Positions 1 to 7,176 of a stretch of DNA of 20,825 bases are shown here, in pieces. Source of the DNA: a virus. Each line of letters begins with the position of its first letter. Within the stretch, counting starts at the first letter, position 1. The stretch covers positions 1 to 20,825 of the IMG/VR virus record IMGVR_UViG_3300046792_000309. The stretch is one strand, 5' to 3'. The position numbers were made by a program, and so were the translations under genes. The notes under the pieces were generated by a model. It was not told the DNA's origin. It ran no database searches and saw nothing but the letters and a program-made list of their open reading frames with translations.

Positions 1-96
1 GCGCAGCGTGGCGCGGGCAGCGACAGCCCAAGATCGGCGGGCGGGTATAGCCTGACCCGTGTCGAGGCGATGATCGCCTCAGTGGAGAGCCGATAA
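1..96 (+). CDS. C-terminal end of a truncated upstream phage gene
   Basis: Frame 1 is open from the first base and closes with TAA at 94-96, giving 31 residues (start AQRGAGSDSPRSAGGYSLTR, end IASVESR). The codons have the same GC-rich third positions as the genes that follow. In HK97-like gene order the gene immediately before the major capsid is the prohead protease, or a portal fused to or followed by it. The position suggests one of those, but 31 C-terminal residues cannot decide. The start lies outside the window. Confidence 0.55.
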   Translation, partial: AQRGAGSDSPRSAGGYSLTRVEAMIASVESR

Positions 97-265
97 CAGC
101 ACGAGGGGCGCGTCAGCCCCGGCATCGTCCTTGACGCACGTCCATCCCGCGGGTCATGCGGAGACGGTCGAGCAGGCGAACCCCGGCGGGTCAGGCCGGA
201 CGAGGTAGCCAGCCGACGGCGGAAAGGCAGGTCTGTCACTGCCAAACCCCGCAGGGAGTCACACC
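97..265 (+). other. Structured leader before the capsid gene
   Basis: This 169-base gap holds no gene in an otherwise tightly packed module. Two hairpins are visible: GGGGC (105-109) with GCCCC (116-120), and GGCAG (226-230) with CTGCC (239-243). Between them the stretch 176-222 resembles the bacterial SRP RNA S-domain in order of parts: GCGAACCCC, then GUCAGG, then a CCGGACGAGG cap, then UAGCCAGC. The Shine-Dalgarno AGGGAG (253-258) serves the capsid start. The gap may control capsid expression as a leader RNA or processing site. A TTGACG at 131-136 has no convincing -10 partner. Confidence 0.35.
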
Positions 266-1714
266 GTGACCTTCGACGAACTGATCATGTCCATTGAGGT
301 CGAGGCGGAGCAGAACGCGAGGCGTCGCGCCCGCGCCGTCGGCGAGATGAAACTGATCTTGCAGAACGCCCGCAACGACGGGCGGCCCAACCTGACCGAC
401 GCGGAAACCGCCGACATCCAAGCCGCCAACCGCACCGTCGAGAAGTGCGACAAGGACGCGGTCGGGATCAACTCCAAGCTCGAGGACGCCAAACGCGGCC
501 GCGAGCACGAGCGCACCACCGACACTCTGCTCGAGGTCCGCGCCGGCGACCACCAGTCCGCCGCGACCCGCGAGCGGGCGCTGCCCCGCTACGACGAGGT
601 GGCCCGGGTCGGCGCCGAGGAGCGCACCTACCACAAGGGCAACACCGGCAAGGGCGCCCGGTTCCTTAAGGACGTGGCCGCCGCGTTCGTGCACCGCAAC
701 CCCGAGGCTGAGGGCCGGCTGTACCGGCACATGCAGGAGGAGCGGGTCGAGCGGGGCCGCTACATGGAGCGCGCAGCCGGCGACGCCGGGACCGGCGCGT
801 TCGCCGGCCTGACCGTGCCCCAGTACCTGACCGACATGTACGCCCCCAAGGCCAGGGCTCTGCGCCCGTTCGCCGACGCGTGCAACATCCACGACCTGCC
901 CGAGTCGGGCATGACGGTGAACATTTCCCAGATCACCACCGGCTCGACCACGGCGCTGCAGGCCAATGAGCTCGACACGGTTTCGGCCACCTCGATGGAC
1001 GACACGCTGCTGACCGAGAATGTGCAGACCGCCTCAGGTCAGCAGTCGCTGTCCCGTCAGGCCATCGACCGGGGCACCGGCATCGAAGACGTGACGATGA
1101 ACGACCTGCAGCGCTCGCTCGCCACCACGTTCGACAACACGCTGATCACCCAGGCCACCACGGGCCTGGCCGCCCTGGCCGTGGGAACCGGGTTCACCTA
1201 TGTGGACACCACCCCGACCGGGCCGGAGCTGTACCCCAAGATCCTCGGCGCAGCCTCGCAGGTCGAAGGGACCCTGCTCGGTTTCGCGATCCCCGACATC
1301 GCCGTGATGCACTCGCGGCGCTGGTACTGGCTGCAGGGTCAGATGACAACCTCGTGGCCCATGTTCGGCCAGCCCGGCATCGGGGCGGCGTGGAACGCGG
1401 GGGAGAACCTCGCCGAGCGCTACGGGGCCGGGGTGCGCGGCGTGCTGCCCAACGGCATCGCCGTCATCGTCGACAACAACGTGCAGACCACGCTGGGCGC
1501 GGGCACCGAGGACGAGATCTACGTGGCGGCCTCGGAGGAGTGCCACCTCTGGATCGACCCCAACGCGCCGCAGTTCATCCGCGCCGAGCAGCCCCGGGTC
1601 CAGAACCTCGCGGTCACCCTGGTGCTGTTCATGTACTTCGCCTACACCTTCCGCCGCTTCGCCTCGTCGATCGGCAAGGTGTCCGGCACTGGCCTGATCG
1701 CCCCGACCTTCTAG
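266..1714 (+). CDS. HK97-fold major capsid protein with N-terminal delta/scaffold domain
   Basis: At 482 residues this is the main shell-forming subunit of the virion head. Residues 1 to about 130 are charged and helical (many E, R, K, A), as expected for the scaffolding delta domain that is removed by the prohead protease in HK97-like phages. From about residue 170 the sequence has the Phage_capsid family pattern: a Gly/Ala-rich stretch, then LTVPQYLTD, a strand-rich segment with NISQITTGSTTALQ, and an E-loop-like region with ENVQTASGQQSLSRQAIDRG. The late part includes GENLAERYGAGVRGVLPNGI and VIVDNN. The start is GTG with AGGGAG eight bases upstream. It follows a truncated gene that may be the protease or portal and opens the head module. 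I am confident of the family; the cleavage site is not identified. Confidence 0.9.
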   Translation: MTFDELIMSIEVEAEQNARRRARAVGEMKLILQNARNDGRPNLTDAETADIQAANRTVEKCDKDAVGINSKLEDAKRGREHERTTDTLLEVRAGDHQSAATRERALPRYDEVARVGAEERTYHKGNTGKGARFLKDVAAAFVHRNPEAEGRLYRHMQEERVERGRYMERAAGDAGTGAFAGLTVPQYLTDMYAPKARALRPFADACNIHDLPESGMTVNISQITTGSTTALQANELDTVSATSMDDTLLTENVQTASGQQSLSRQAIDRGTGIEDVTMNDLQRSLATTFDNTLITQATTGLAALAVGTGFTYVDTTPTGPELYPKILGAASQVEGTLLGFAIPDIAVMHSRRWYWLQGQMTTSWPMFGQPGIGAAWNAGENLAERYGAGVRGVLPNGIAVIVDNNVQTTLGAGTEDEIYVAASEECHLWIDPNAPQFIRAEQPRVQNLAVTLVLFMYFAYTFRRFASSIGKVSGTGLIAPTF

Positions 1715-1723
1715 GCCGGATCC

Positions 1724-1957
1724 GTGGCCAGCCAGGTCAAGCCTCTGGTCGGGGGGGCGTGGAACGGCATCAGCCTGACCACGACCTCCGGCCAGACGAA
1801 AAAGGACACCACCTACGGGGTCACGGTGCCGCCCGGCGCGACCGGCGCGGCGCTGCTGGCGTGCAACGAATGGCACAACGCGGCCGGGCTGGGCACCGCC
1901 TCGGCGCGGGCCCAGAAACGGGCCAAGGCGCTGGGCTTCCAGCTGCAGGAGGTCTGA
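1724..1957 (+). CDS. Small conserved-position phage protein after the capsid
   Basis: This gene encodes 77 residues, starts at GTG nine bases after the capsid stop and ends directly against the next gene's GTG, so it is co-transcribed and probably translationally coupled. The sequence (start MASQVKPLVGGAWNGISL) has a strand-rich first half with Gly, Thr and Val. A helical second half is rich in Ala, Lys and Arg and ends GFQLQEV. I do not recognise a family. Small proteins here can be capsid decoration, assembly or connector factors, but nothing in the sequence decides. The Shine-Dalgarno is weak (GGCCGGA), which fits translation by reinitiation from the capsid gene. Confidence 0.7.
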   Translation: MASQVKPLVGGAWNGISLTTTSGQTKKDTTYGVTVPPGATGAALLACNEWHNAAGLGTASARAQKRAKALGFQLQEV

Positions 1958-2497
1958 GTGCGGCTGATCCGCTCGTTTCCCGCGGACATCCCGCCGGGGC
2001 GCAACTACGTCATCGACGACGCGCCCCGGCTGATCAACGCGGGCCATGACTACCGGGGCCTGATCGAGTTGGCCGACGACATCGTCCAGCTCGATTGGGA
2101 CACCGCGGTCAGCCGGGAGGACCTGGTCACGTTCGCGAAGGCGGCCCGCTCCGACCCGGAGCGGGTCCTGGTCGCGCCGGTGCTGGTGTACCCGTCGCCC
2201 AAGCGGCCCGGGCTGAGCACCCCGGTGTGGAACGTGCGCCGCTACCACCCGGGCGATATGGCGATGCGCTACTGCCGGGAGGGTGAGGCGGCGCACCTGT
2301 TCGGGTTCGGCATGGTGTACCTGCCCGGCGGCCTGCTCGAGGCGTTCGGCCGGGTCCTGGGCACCCCGGTCGCGCCCCGCTTCGGCGACATGGAGTTCGC
2401 CGGCTGGCATCACAAGCATGTCGAGTCCGAGGCCACCGTGTTGTGGGATGTGCGCCCGGTGCACCTGCACTACGCCATCAGCGAGGTGGAACTGTGA
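1958..2497 (+). CDS. Putative GT-A-like glycosyltransferase in the head module
   Basis: The product has 179 residues and a GTG start abutting the preceding stop. Visible features that recall small GT-A-fold glycosyltransferases are an acidic LDWD at 45-48 (a DxD-like metal site) and a central strand-rich VLVAPVLVYPS near 70-80. There is also a Gly-rich FGFGMVYLPGGLLEAF at 115-130, FGDMEFAGWHHK at 142-153 in the place of the late acidic motif, and a conserved-looking RPVHLHY at 166-172. Some actinophages carry glycosyltransferases that decorate virion proteins, and a methyltransferase gene overlaps this one by four bases. Together they could modify the capsid or a glycan on it. The assignment rests on motif resemblance; it could be an uncharacterised structural protein. 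Confidence 0.45.
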   Translation: MRLIRSFPADIPPGRNYVIDDAPRLINAGHDYRGLIELADDIVQLDWDTAVSREDLVTFAKAARSDPERVLVAPVLVYPSPKRPGLSTPVWNVRRYHPGDMAMRYCREGEAAHLFGFGMVYLPGGLLEAFGRVLGTPVAPRFGDMEFAGWHHKHVESEATVLWDVRPVHLHYAISEVEL

Positions 2498-3045
2498 ACC
2501 GGGCCGCCGCGCTGGGCATCGCCACCCAGGCCACCAACCGGCACGGGGCGATGCAACGCGCCGACGAGTTGGCCGGGGCCTTGATCGAGGTGGCCGCCCT
2601 CGATCCGCTGCGGGTCATCGTGGAGATCGGCTGCAAGATGGGCGGCACCCTGTTCGCGTGGCGCCAGCTCGGCGCCGAGGTGTACGGCATCACCCTGCGG
2701 GAGCGGGCCGGGTTCCTCATCGACCACGGCGCGGATGTCCACTTCGGAGACTCCCACGCCCCGGAATCGTTGGCGTGGCTTGTTGAGCAGCTGCACGGCC
2801 GGCCGGTTGACGCGCTGCACATCGACGGCGCCCATTCCTACCGCGGTGTGCGCTGGGATTACGAGACGTATGCGCCGCTGGTGCGACCGGGCGGACTGGT
2901 GCTGCTCAACGACATCGCCGAGGCCATGGATGTCACCAACGAGGTGCCCAAGTTCTGGGCCGAGATCAAGGGCCCGGGCGACCGGGAGATCGTCACCACC
3001 GGGCCGCATCCGGTGGGGTTCGGCGTCATCACGAAGGGGGCCTAG
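2494..3045 (+). CDS. Class I SAM-dependent methyltransferase (Methyltransf_24-like)
   Basis: The product has 183 residues. I chose GTG 2494, which overlaps the previous stop as GTGA and has GAGGTGG upstream, over an ATG at 2443 lying inside the preceding gene. The Rossmann signatures are in order: VEIGCKMGG at 43-51 (motif I, SAM binding), a following strand VYGITL, FGD at 84-86, HIDGAHSY at 109-116 and GGLVLLND at 133-140. The HIDGAHSY-then-GG pattern is typical of the Methyltransf_24/cephalosporin-hydroxylase-like group, which often acts on sugars or small O-linked groups. Placement beside a putative glycosyltransferase suggests O-methylation of a virion glycan. The substrate is not shown by the sequence. 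Confidence 0.8.
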   Translation: MNRAAALGIATQATNRHGAMQRADELAGALIEVAALDPLRVIVEIGCKMGGTLFAWRQLGAEVYGITLRERAGFLIDHGADVHFGDSHAPESLAWLVEQLHGRPVDALHIDGAHSYRGVRWDYETYAPLVRPGGLVLLNDIAEAMDVTNEVPKFWAEIKGPGDREIVTTGPHPVGFGVITKGA

Positions 3046-3047
3046 CC

Positions 3048-3440
3048 ATGGCGACCATCCGCACCCTCACCTCCGGCAACCCGCCCAAGGCGGTCACCCT
3101 CTCGGCCGCCCAGTTGGCGTCGGCGCCCTCCACAAACGTCCTCGACCGGGGCGGCATGGTCGGCCCGTCGCTGCTGACCATCGTCACCACCATCGGCGCC
3201 ACCCCGTCGGTGCTGGTCGACATTCAAGGCTCGGTCGATAACACCGACTGGTGGAACATCCCCTACGCCGACGCGGCGACCCCGACCACCGTGGCGGTCG
3301 CACAGCTGGCCGCGATCACCACCGCCGCCACGTTCCGCAAGATCCTGCCCGGCTACTACCCGTGGCGGTTCATGCGGCTGCTGTACACCGCGAACACCAA
3401 CGTGACCGTGACGGCCACCGTCGTCGCCTTCCCGGGATAG
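3048..3440 (+). CDS. Putative small virion structural protein, beta-rich
   Basis: This ATG-start gene encodes 130 residues and is preceded by AAGGGGG. The protein (start MATIRTLTSGNPPKAVTLSA) is rich in Thr, Val, Ala and aromatic residues. It alternates short hydrophobic strands such as SLLTIVTTIG, SVLVDIQGSVDN and TNVTVTATVVAF, with few helices and no Cys. That composition fits a beta-sandwich head decoration or neck protein. It sits between the methyltransferase and the adaptor, where actinophages commonly place such proteins. I recognise no specific family, so the structural role is inferred from composition and position only. Confidence 0.6.
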   Translation: MATIRTLTSGNPPKAVTLSAAQLASAPSTNVLDRGGMVGPSLLTIVTTIGATPSVLVDIQGSVDNTDWWNIPYADAATPTTVAVAQLAAITTAATFRKILPGYYPWRFMRLLYTANTNVTVTATVVAFPG

Positions 3441-3447
3441 GAGCGCC

Positions 3448-3726
3448 ATGAAACAGGACCCGTTTGTCGAGCTCGCCCTCAACGAACACGAATACGCGCA
3501 GGCGTCGGACAGCGCCGACGCGGCGCAACGCGCCGACAAGTACCTGGCCGCCCGCGGCGTGACCCACAAGAAAGCCGCCGCCAACCGGCGGGCCGCGCTG
3601 GAGGAGGCCGCCGAGCAGTCCGCCACCGAGCAGGAGGCGCCGCCGGCGCAGGCCACCCCACCGGCCGGGCGTTCGAGCAAGGCGTCCAGGCAGGCCACCA
3701 CCGACCAGGCCAGCACGGAGGGTTAG
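3448..3726 (+). CDS. Small charged, disordered phage protein
   Basis: The 92-residue product has an ATG start eight bases after the preceding stop, with TAGGAG as the Shine-Dalgarno. The first 60 residues are helical and charged (start MKQDPFVELALNEHEYAQAS). The last 30 are Ala, Pro, Gln and Thr rich and probably disordered. No family is recognised. Proteins of this size and position often carry a short N-terminal helix and a flexible tail and are called head-tail or hypothetical proteins. The reading frame is supported by the GC-rich third positions and tight spacing to both neighbours. Confidence 0.6.
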   Translation: MKQDPFVELALNEHEYAQASDSADAAQRADKYLAARGVTHKKAAANRRAALEEAAEQSATEQEAPPAQATPPAGRSSKASRQATTDQASTEG

Positions 3727-3730
3727 AACC

Positions 3731-4621
3731 GTGGCGTACGTGCGCGTCCAGCAAACCTCGAGCGTGGTGCTCACCCACACGTTCGAGGTGGACGAGGTCG
3801 GCACGGACGCCTCCGGCCCGGTCACCTGGGCGCTGTTTCACGCCGACGGGACCGCGGTCACACCGGGCGGCACCGGCACCGCCGCGTCGGCTGGCGCCGG
3901 CACCGGCCGGTACACGATGACGTTTAACGCCCCACCGGCCCCGGATCTTTACACGCTGGCGTGGACCGGCACCTTCGGCGGGGTGCCGGTCACCGCCATC
4001 GACACGGTCGAGACCGTCGGCGGGTACATGTTCGGCATCGCCGAGGCCCGCGCCGCCCTGGCCGCCACCATGGGCGGGAACAACGCCGCCAAATACCCCA
4101 CCTCGCTGCTGGTCGACAAGCGGATGGTGGTCGAGCAGGAGGCCGAAGACATCGCCGGCGGGTCGATCGGCTGTTTCGCGTTCGTGCCCCGCTTCGCCCG
4201 GGTGCAGGTGCCCGGCAACAACACCACCGAGCTGGGCGTGCCGCACCTGCCCATCCGCAAGCTCCGCTCCGTGTCGATCTTCGGTAACCAGTTCAGCGCC
4301 GCCCAACTCGCCGACGTGAAGTTCGGCGAGGCAGGGGTGCTGTCCTATCTGGGTGGCTGGATCTGGGGGTTCGGGGCCCGCAACATCACCATCGAGTACG
4401 AGTTCGGCACCGACTCGCCGCCGCTGTATGTGCGCGACGCGGCGATCCGCCGGCTGCAGCAGGTGTGTTCCGCCCCATCGGCGATGATCCCCACCAACGC
4501 GATCCAGTGGACCACCCAGGAGGGCGGCATCTACCGCCTGGCCTCCCCCGGGGTGCAGTCCACCGGGTACCTCGACATCGACGCCGCCTACCAGCGGGCC
4601 GGCTACTCGGGGCCGTTCTGA
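3731..4621 (+). CDS. Head-to-tail adaptor (connector) with N-terminal Ig-like domain
   Basis: The product has 296 residues and a GTG start with GAGGG upstream. Residues 1 to about 96 form a beta-rich, Ig-like module: HTFEVDEVGTDASGPVTWAL, then GTGRYTMTFNAPPAPDLYTL and VPVTAIDTVETVGG. Residues 100-296 look like a head-tail adaptor of the HK97 gp6/lambda W class. They begin with a helix FGIAEARAAL, then helix LLVDKRMVVEQEAEDIAGG, a strand region, and the C-terminal helix AAIRRLQQVCS. Adaptors sit below the portal and receive the stopper. An adaptor alone is usually 100-200 residues, so the Ig-like domain is an addition that may be displayed at the neck. The next gene starts inside its stop codon. 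Confidence 0.6.
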   Translation: MAYVRVQQTSSVVLTHTFEVDEVGTDASGPVTWALFHADGTAVTPGGTGTAASAGAGTGRYTMTFNAPPAPDLYTLAWTGTFGGVPVTAIDTVETVGGYMFGIAEARAALAATMGGNNAAKYPTSLLVDKRMVVEQEAEDIAGGSIGCFAFVPRFARVQVPGNNTTELGVPHLPIRKLRSVSIFGNQFSAAQLADVKFGEAGVLSYLGGWIWGFGARNITIEYEFGTDSPPLYVRDAAIRRLQQVCSAPSAMIPTNAIQWTTQEGGIYRLASPGVQSTGYLDIDAAYQRAGYSGPF

Positions 4622-5109
4622 TGAGCACCAACGCCTACGCCGCGAAGCGGGCCATCATCGACCGGATCACCGCCGTGGCCGCCCTGCCGGGCACGCCCCT
4701 GTCGGGCCAGAACGCCGCAATCCTGTACGCGTGGAACGGGGCCACCGCGAAGGAGATCACCCTCTACGGCGGCGGCGTCACCTTCGACCAGCCCGAGGCC
4801 GACGAGGCCGTCGACGGCGAGCGGCGGCGCCTGGTCGCCGAAACCGCCCACGTCGGGCTGCACATCCGCGTGGCCCGCGCCCCCGACCCCGCCACCGTCG
4901 ATCAGATCCGCACCACTGACGAGATGTGCGAGGAGATCGGCGACTGGTTGGGGGACCTGCTCACCCGCGAGCCGCGCATCGCCGGCGGGGCCAGCAAGAG
5001 CCGCATCCTGTCGGGCCAGGGCGATTACGTCCCGGTTGAGGACAAGGCCGTGTCGCGCCTGTCCTACGTCGTCGAGGTCACATCGCACTTCCCGCAACCC
5101 AGCAGCTAG
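4621..5109 (+). CDS. Probable tail terminator / tail completion protein
   Basis: The product has 162 residues. ATG 4621 shares a base with the previous TGA (TGATG), which favours coupled translation over an earlier in-frame ATG inside the adaptor gene. The layout resembles lambda U/HK97-type terminators: an N-terminal helix (AAKRAIIDRITAVAAL), then strands. The segment ETAHVGLHIRVARAPDPA is followed by a helix with EEIGDWLGDLL and a last strand pair ending LSYVVEVTSHF. In this family the protein caps the tail tube before it joins the head. Its place between adaptor and tube gene agrees. It could instead be a stopper or another neck protein. Confidence 0.5.
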   Translation: MSTNAYAAKRAIIDRITAVAALPGTPLSGQNAAILYAWNGATAKEITLYGGGVTFDQPEADEAVDGERRRLVAETAHVGLHIRVARAPDPATVDQIRTTDEMCEEIGDWLGDLLTREPRIAGGASKSRILSGQGDYVPVEDKAVSRLSYVVEVTSHFPQPSS

Positions 5110-5118
5110 GAGACCACC

Positions 5119-5628
5119 ATGCCCCTTGCCGGCACCAACGTCAGCATCAGCGTCGGCTCGACCCAGACGGGTGGGCTGGACCTGCAGACCCAGCAGTCGA
5201 TCCTCTCGTTCGTCCGCTCGATCGCCCTGGACTCGGGCACCGGGGCGAACCAGGCCGACCGGCTGTTCTCCGACACCCGCACCATCGCCGCGTCGGGCAC
5301 CGACGACCTCGACCTGGCCGGCTCGCTGGTCGACGCGTTCGGCGCCACCCTCACCTTCGTCAAGGTCAAGGCCATCGCGGTGTTCGCGTACGCGGCCAAC
5401 ACCAACAACGTCGTGTTGGGTAACGCCGCCGCCAACCAGTTCCAAGGCCCGTTTGGGGCGGTCACCCACACGATCGCGGTCGCACCGGGCGGCCTGTTCG
5501 TGACCGGCCGAGGCGACGCCACCGGCTGGCCTGTCACCGCCGGCACCGGGGACCTGTTCCGGGTCGCGAACGGCGGCGCCGGCACCACGGTGACGTACGA
5601 CGTGGTCATCCTCGGCACCTCGGCCTGA
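5119..5628 (+). CDS. Putative virion structural protein, beta-sandwich type
   Basis: The 169-residue product has an ATG start with TAGGAG upstream. It is rich in Thr, Ala, Gly and Val with alternating strands (start MPLAGTNVSISVGSTQTGGL), a segment ATLTFVKVKAIAVFAYAANT, and an ending TTVTYDVVILGTSA. It has no Cys and few charged residues, as expected for a surface or tube beta-sandwich. Its position between the probable terminator and the HK97 gp10-like gene fits a neck or head-surface protein. I have no firm family and do not assign stopper function. Confidence 0.55.
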   Translation: MPLAGTNVSISVGSTQTGGLDLQTQQSILSFVRSIALDSGTGANQADRLFSDTRTIAASGTDDLDLAGSLVDAFGATLTFVKVKAIAVFAYAANTNNVVLGNAAANQFQGPFGAVTHTIAVAPGGLFVTGRGDATGWPVTAGTGDLFRVANGGAGTTVTYDVVILGTSA

Positions 5629-5641
5629 TCGGCGGTCGGCG

Positions 5642-5950
5642 GTGGGCGTGCGGGCGACGGTTCGTTTCGAGATCGACGAGGCCGGCATCGCCGACCTCAA
5701 AAACGATCCCGAACTGATCGAGTACGCCCACAAGGCGGGGGAGGACTTCGGCGAGCACCTGCGGTCGGTCACCCCCCGGGCCAGCGGGGCCGGCGCCGCG
5801 TCGATCTCCGCCCACGACTCCCGCGCCAAAGGCGCCACCGACGTGGGTTGGGACGCCGCCCACTACTACCTGATCTTCCCCGAGTACGGGACGAAGTATC
5901 AGACAGCGCAGCGCTTCACCCGGGCCCTGCTCGACGACTACACCTACTAG
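5642..5950 (+). CDS. HK97 gp10-like tail-completion protein
   Basis: The product has 102 residues. The GTG at 5642 gives MGVRATVRFEIDEAGIADL; a second GTG at 5648 is possible and no strong Shine-Dalgarno decides. The family pattern is clear near the C-terminus: AHYYLIFPEYGTKYQTAQRF matches the 'E-x-GT-x-x-x-x-x-PF/RF' signature of HK97 gp10/lambda Z proteins, followed by TRALLDDY. These proteins occupy the head-tail junction or tail completion complex in siphoviruses. It is encoded directly before the tail tube gene, the classic place. Confidence 0.75.
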   Translation: MGVRATVRFEIDEAGIADLKNDPELIEYAHKAGEDFGEHLRSVTPRASGAGAASISAHDSRAKGATDVGWDAAHYYLIFPEYGTKYQTAQRFTRALLDDYTY

Positions 5951-5960
5951 GGAGTGAATC

Positions 5961-6500
5961 ATGGCTAACCCGTCAGCCATCGCGCTCGGCCCCGGCCAGT
6001 TGTACATCGGGCTGCTCGGCTCGGCCGAACCAACCGACCTGGTCACCGCCTGGGCGTCGGGCTGGACCGGCCTGGGCTACACCTTCGAAGGCAACAAGTT
6101 CATCTACCAGCTCAACACCGCCCCGGTCGAGGTGGCCGAGGAGCTCGACCCGATCAAGAACGTGCCCACCGGCCGGGTCATCAAGGTCAATTTCACGCTC
6201 GCCGAGATCACCATCACCAACCTCAAACGGGCCCTCAACGGTGGCACCGTCACCACCGCCGGCGGTGTGGTGATCTTCGACCCGCCCGCGTTCGGCACCG
6301 AGGTGCGCTCCATGTTCGGCTGGCAGTCCGACGACGGCCAGGAGCGGTGGATCTTCCGCCAGTGCCTGTCGCAGGGCGCGGTCGAGGCGGACCGCAAAAA
6401 GGGCGCCGACAAGGCCGGTTTCCCGTTCGAGTTGCTGCTGGAGAAGCCCGCCACCGGGCTGCAGCCCTTCCGGGTCATCATGTCCTCGGCGCGTGCCTGA
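5961..6500 (+). CDS. Major tail tube protein
   Basis: The 179-residue product has an ATG start with AGGGAG upstream. Beta-rich features typical of siphovirus tube subunits are visible. These are LGPGQLYIGLLGSAEPTDL, GLGYTFEGNKFIYQLNTAPVEVAEELDPI, a repeat-like strand block KVNFTLAEITITNLKRAL and a C-terminal FPFELLLEKPATGLQPFRVI. The protein would polymerise into the tail tube around the tape measure. It sits directly before the chaperone pair and tape measure, the standard order. Its stop overlaps the chaperone ATG by one base. Confidence 0.8.
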   Translation: MANPSAIALGPGQLYIGLLGSAEPTDLVTAWASGWTGLGYTFEGNKFIYQLNTAPVEVAEELDPIKNVPTGRVIKVNFTLAEITITNLKRALNGGTVTTAGGVVIFDPPAFGTEVRSMFGWQSDDGQERWIFRQCLSQGAVEADRKKGADKAGFPFELLLEKPATGLQPFRVIMSSARA

Positions 6501-6958
6501 TGGCGCGGCGCTACCAGTCCAAGCCCAGCGTCGGGGCCGAGCCGTTCGAGCTGGACGGGGTGCAGTTCACCCCCGGCTACCTGTCGATGATCGACCTGAC
6601 CGAACTGGCCCGGCACTCCGACCTGGACGCCGCCACCCCCGAGGGCATCGCCGCGATCGGCGGCTTTTTCAAGGACGTGCTCGGCGAGGACTATGACCGG
6701 TTCCGGGCCCACTGCCGCCAGCACCGCACCGACCCCGACACCCTCATGGAGATCATCTCCGATCTGGTGGAGTCGATGACGCAGGGTTTCCCTACCCAAC
6801 CGCCCTCGCGCTCGCCGGCTGGGCCGACCAGCACTGGCCGCACGTCGAGGGTGATCTCGCTCTCCGCGCGTACGGTCACCGAGCTGCCGGACCTCAGCGA
6901 GGAGCAGGAGGCGGCGCTGCTGGCCGAACAGGAGGAACGGGAGCGGGCGACTGGCTGA
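6500..6958 (+). CDS. Tail assembly chaperone, short form (gpG-like)
   Basis: The product has 152 residues. The ATG at 6500 lies in TGATG, overlapping the tube stop. The first 97 residues are acidic and helical (IDLTELARHSDLDAATPEG, FFKDVLGEDYDRFRAH, DTLMEIISDLVESMTQGF), the usual make-up of gpG-like chaperones that load onto the tape measure during tail assembly. After codon 97 the zero frame gives a low-complexity Pro/Ser/Thr then Glu-rich tail (ELPDLSEEQEAALLAEQ). A slippery heptamer at 6784-6790 permits a -1 shift into the long form. The identity is supported by position between tube and tape measure genes. Confidence 0.8.
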   Translation: MARRYQSKPSVGAEPFELDGVQFTPGYLSMIDLTELARHSDLDAATPEGIAAIGGFFKDVLGEDYDRFRAHCRQHRTDPDTLMEIISDLVESMTQGFPTQPPSRSPAGPTSTGRTSRVISLSARTVTELPDLSEEQEAALLAEQEERERATG

Positions 6959-7176
6959 TGAGCCTGCCGGTCGGGGAGGCCCTGTCGGTGATCTGGGTCC
7001 TGTTCGACCGGTGGCGTTTCCGCCGCGACGTGCTCATTGCCCTGGGCGGCGACGCCGAGCAGATCGAGGACCGCGACGCGCAGGCCCTCACACCCCAGCC
7101 GACCCGCCCCACCCGCGGCCCGCGGCGCATAGCGGAGGTGGCCGCGTTCGTGGCCCAGGCAGGGGGTGAGATGTAG
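6500..7176 (+). CDS. Tail assembly chaperone, long form (gpGT-like) by -1 frameshift at 6790
   Basis: Reading codons 6500-6790, then resuming at 6790, gives 225 residues. The -1 frame is open from the slip site to 7176. It encodes a sensible domain that neither separate ORF shows whole: FPYPTALALAGWADQHWPHV, then EGDLALRAYG, a Gly/Arg linker, and VIWVLFDRWRFRRDVLIALGG. An aromatic helix followed by a 'D-L-x-x-x-Y-G' motif is characteristic of the T part of siphovirus chaperones. An ATG at 6958 could in principle start a 72-residue product, but it would omit that helix, so the fusion is preferred. The product bridges tape measure and tube during assembly and is absent from the mature tail in lambda. 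Confidence 0.8.
6784..6790 (+). promoter_or_regulatory. -1 ribosomal frameshift slippery heptamer GGGTTTC
   Basis: The heptamer has the X-XXY-YYZ form with zero-frame codons GGT (6785-6787) and TTC (6788-6790). After slipping, both tRNAs re-pair on GGG and TTT. A hairpin GCTGG (6818-6822), loop GCCGA, CCAGC (6828-6832) lies 27 bases downstream, and CGAG/CTCG (6846-6859) follows. The spacing is longer than the usual 5-9 bases, so the stimulator may be a different fold or not needed. Confidence 0.8.

Noticed and set aside
1034-2470. Long minus-strand frame opposite the capsid and following genes
   Set aside because: His/Arg/Gly/Val-rich shadow of GC-rich codons on the plus strand, as are the long antisense frames at 4603-5838 and 6894-8444.
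3430-3448. Resemblance of GGGATAGGAGCGCC to the cluster K start-associated sequence
   Set aside because: The TAG is simply the previous stop and AGGAG the ribosome site; it occurs once and has no hairpin upstream.
6958-7176. Independent 72-residue gene starting at ATG 6958
   Set aside because: The -1 frame is open back to the slippery site and carries the conserved part of the chaperone, so the frameshift fusion explains it better.
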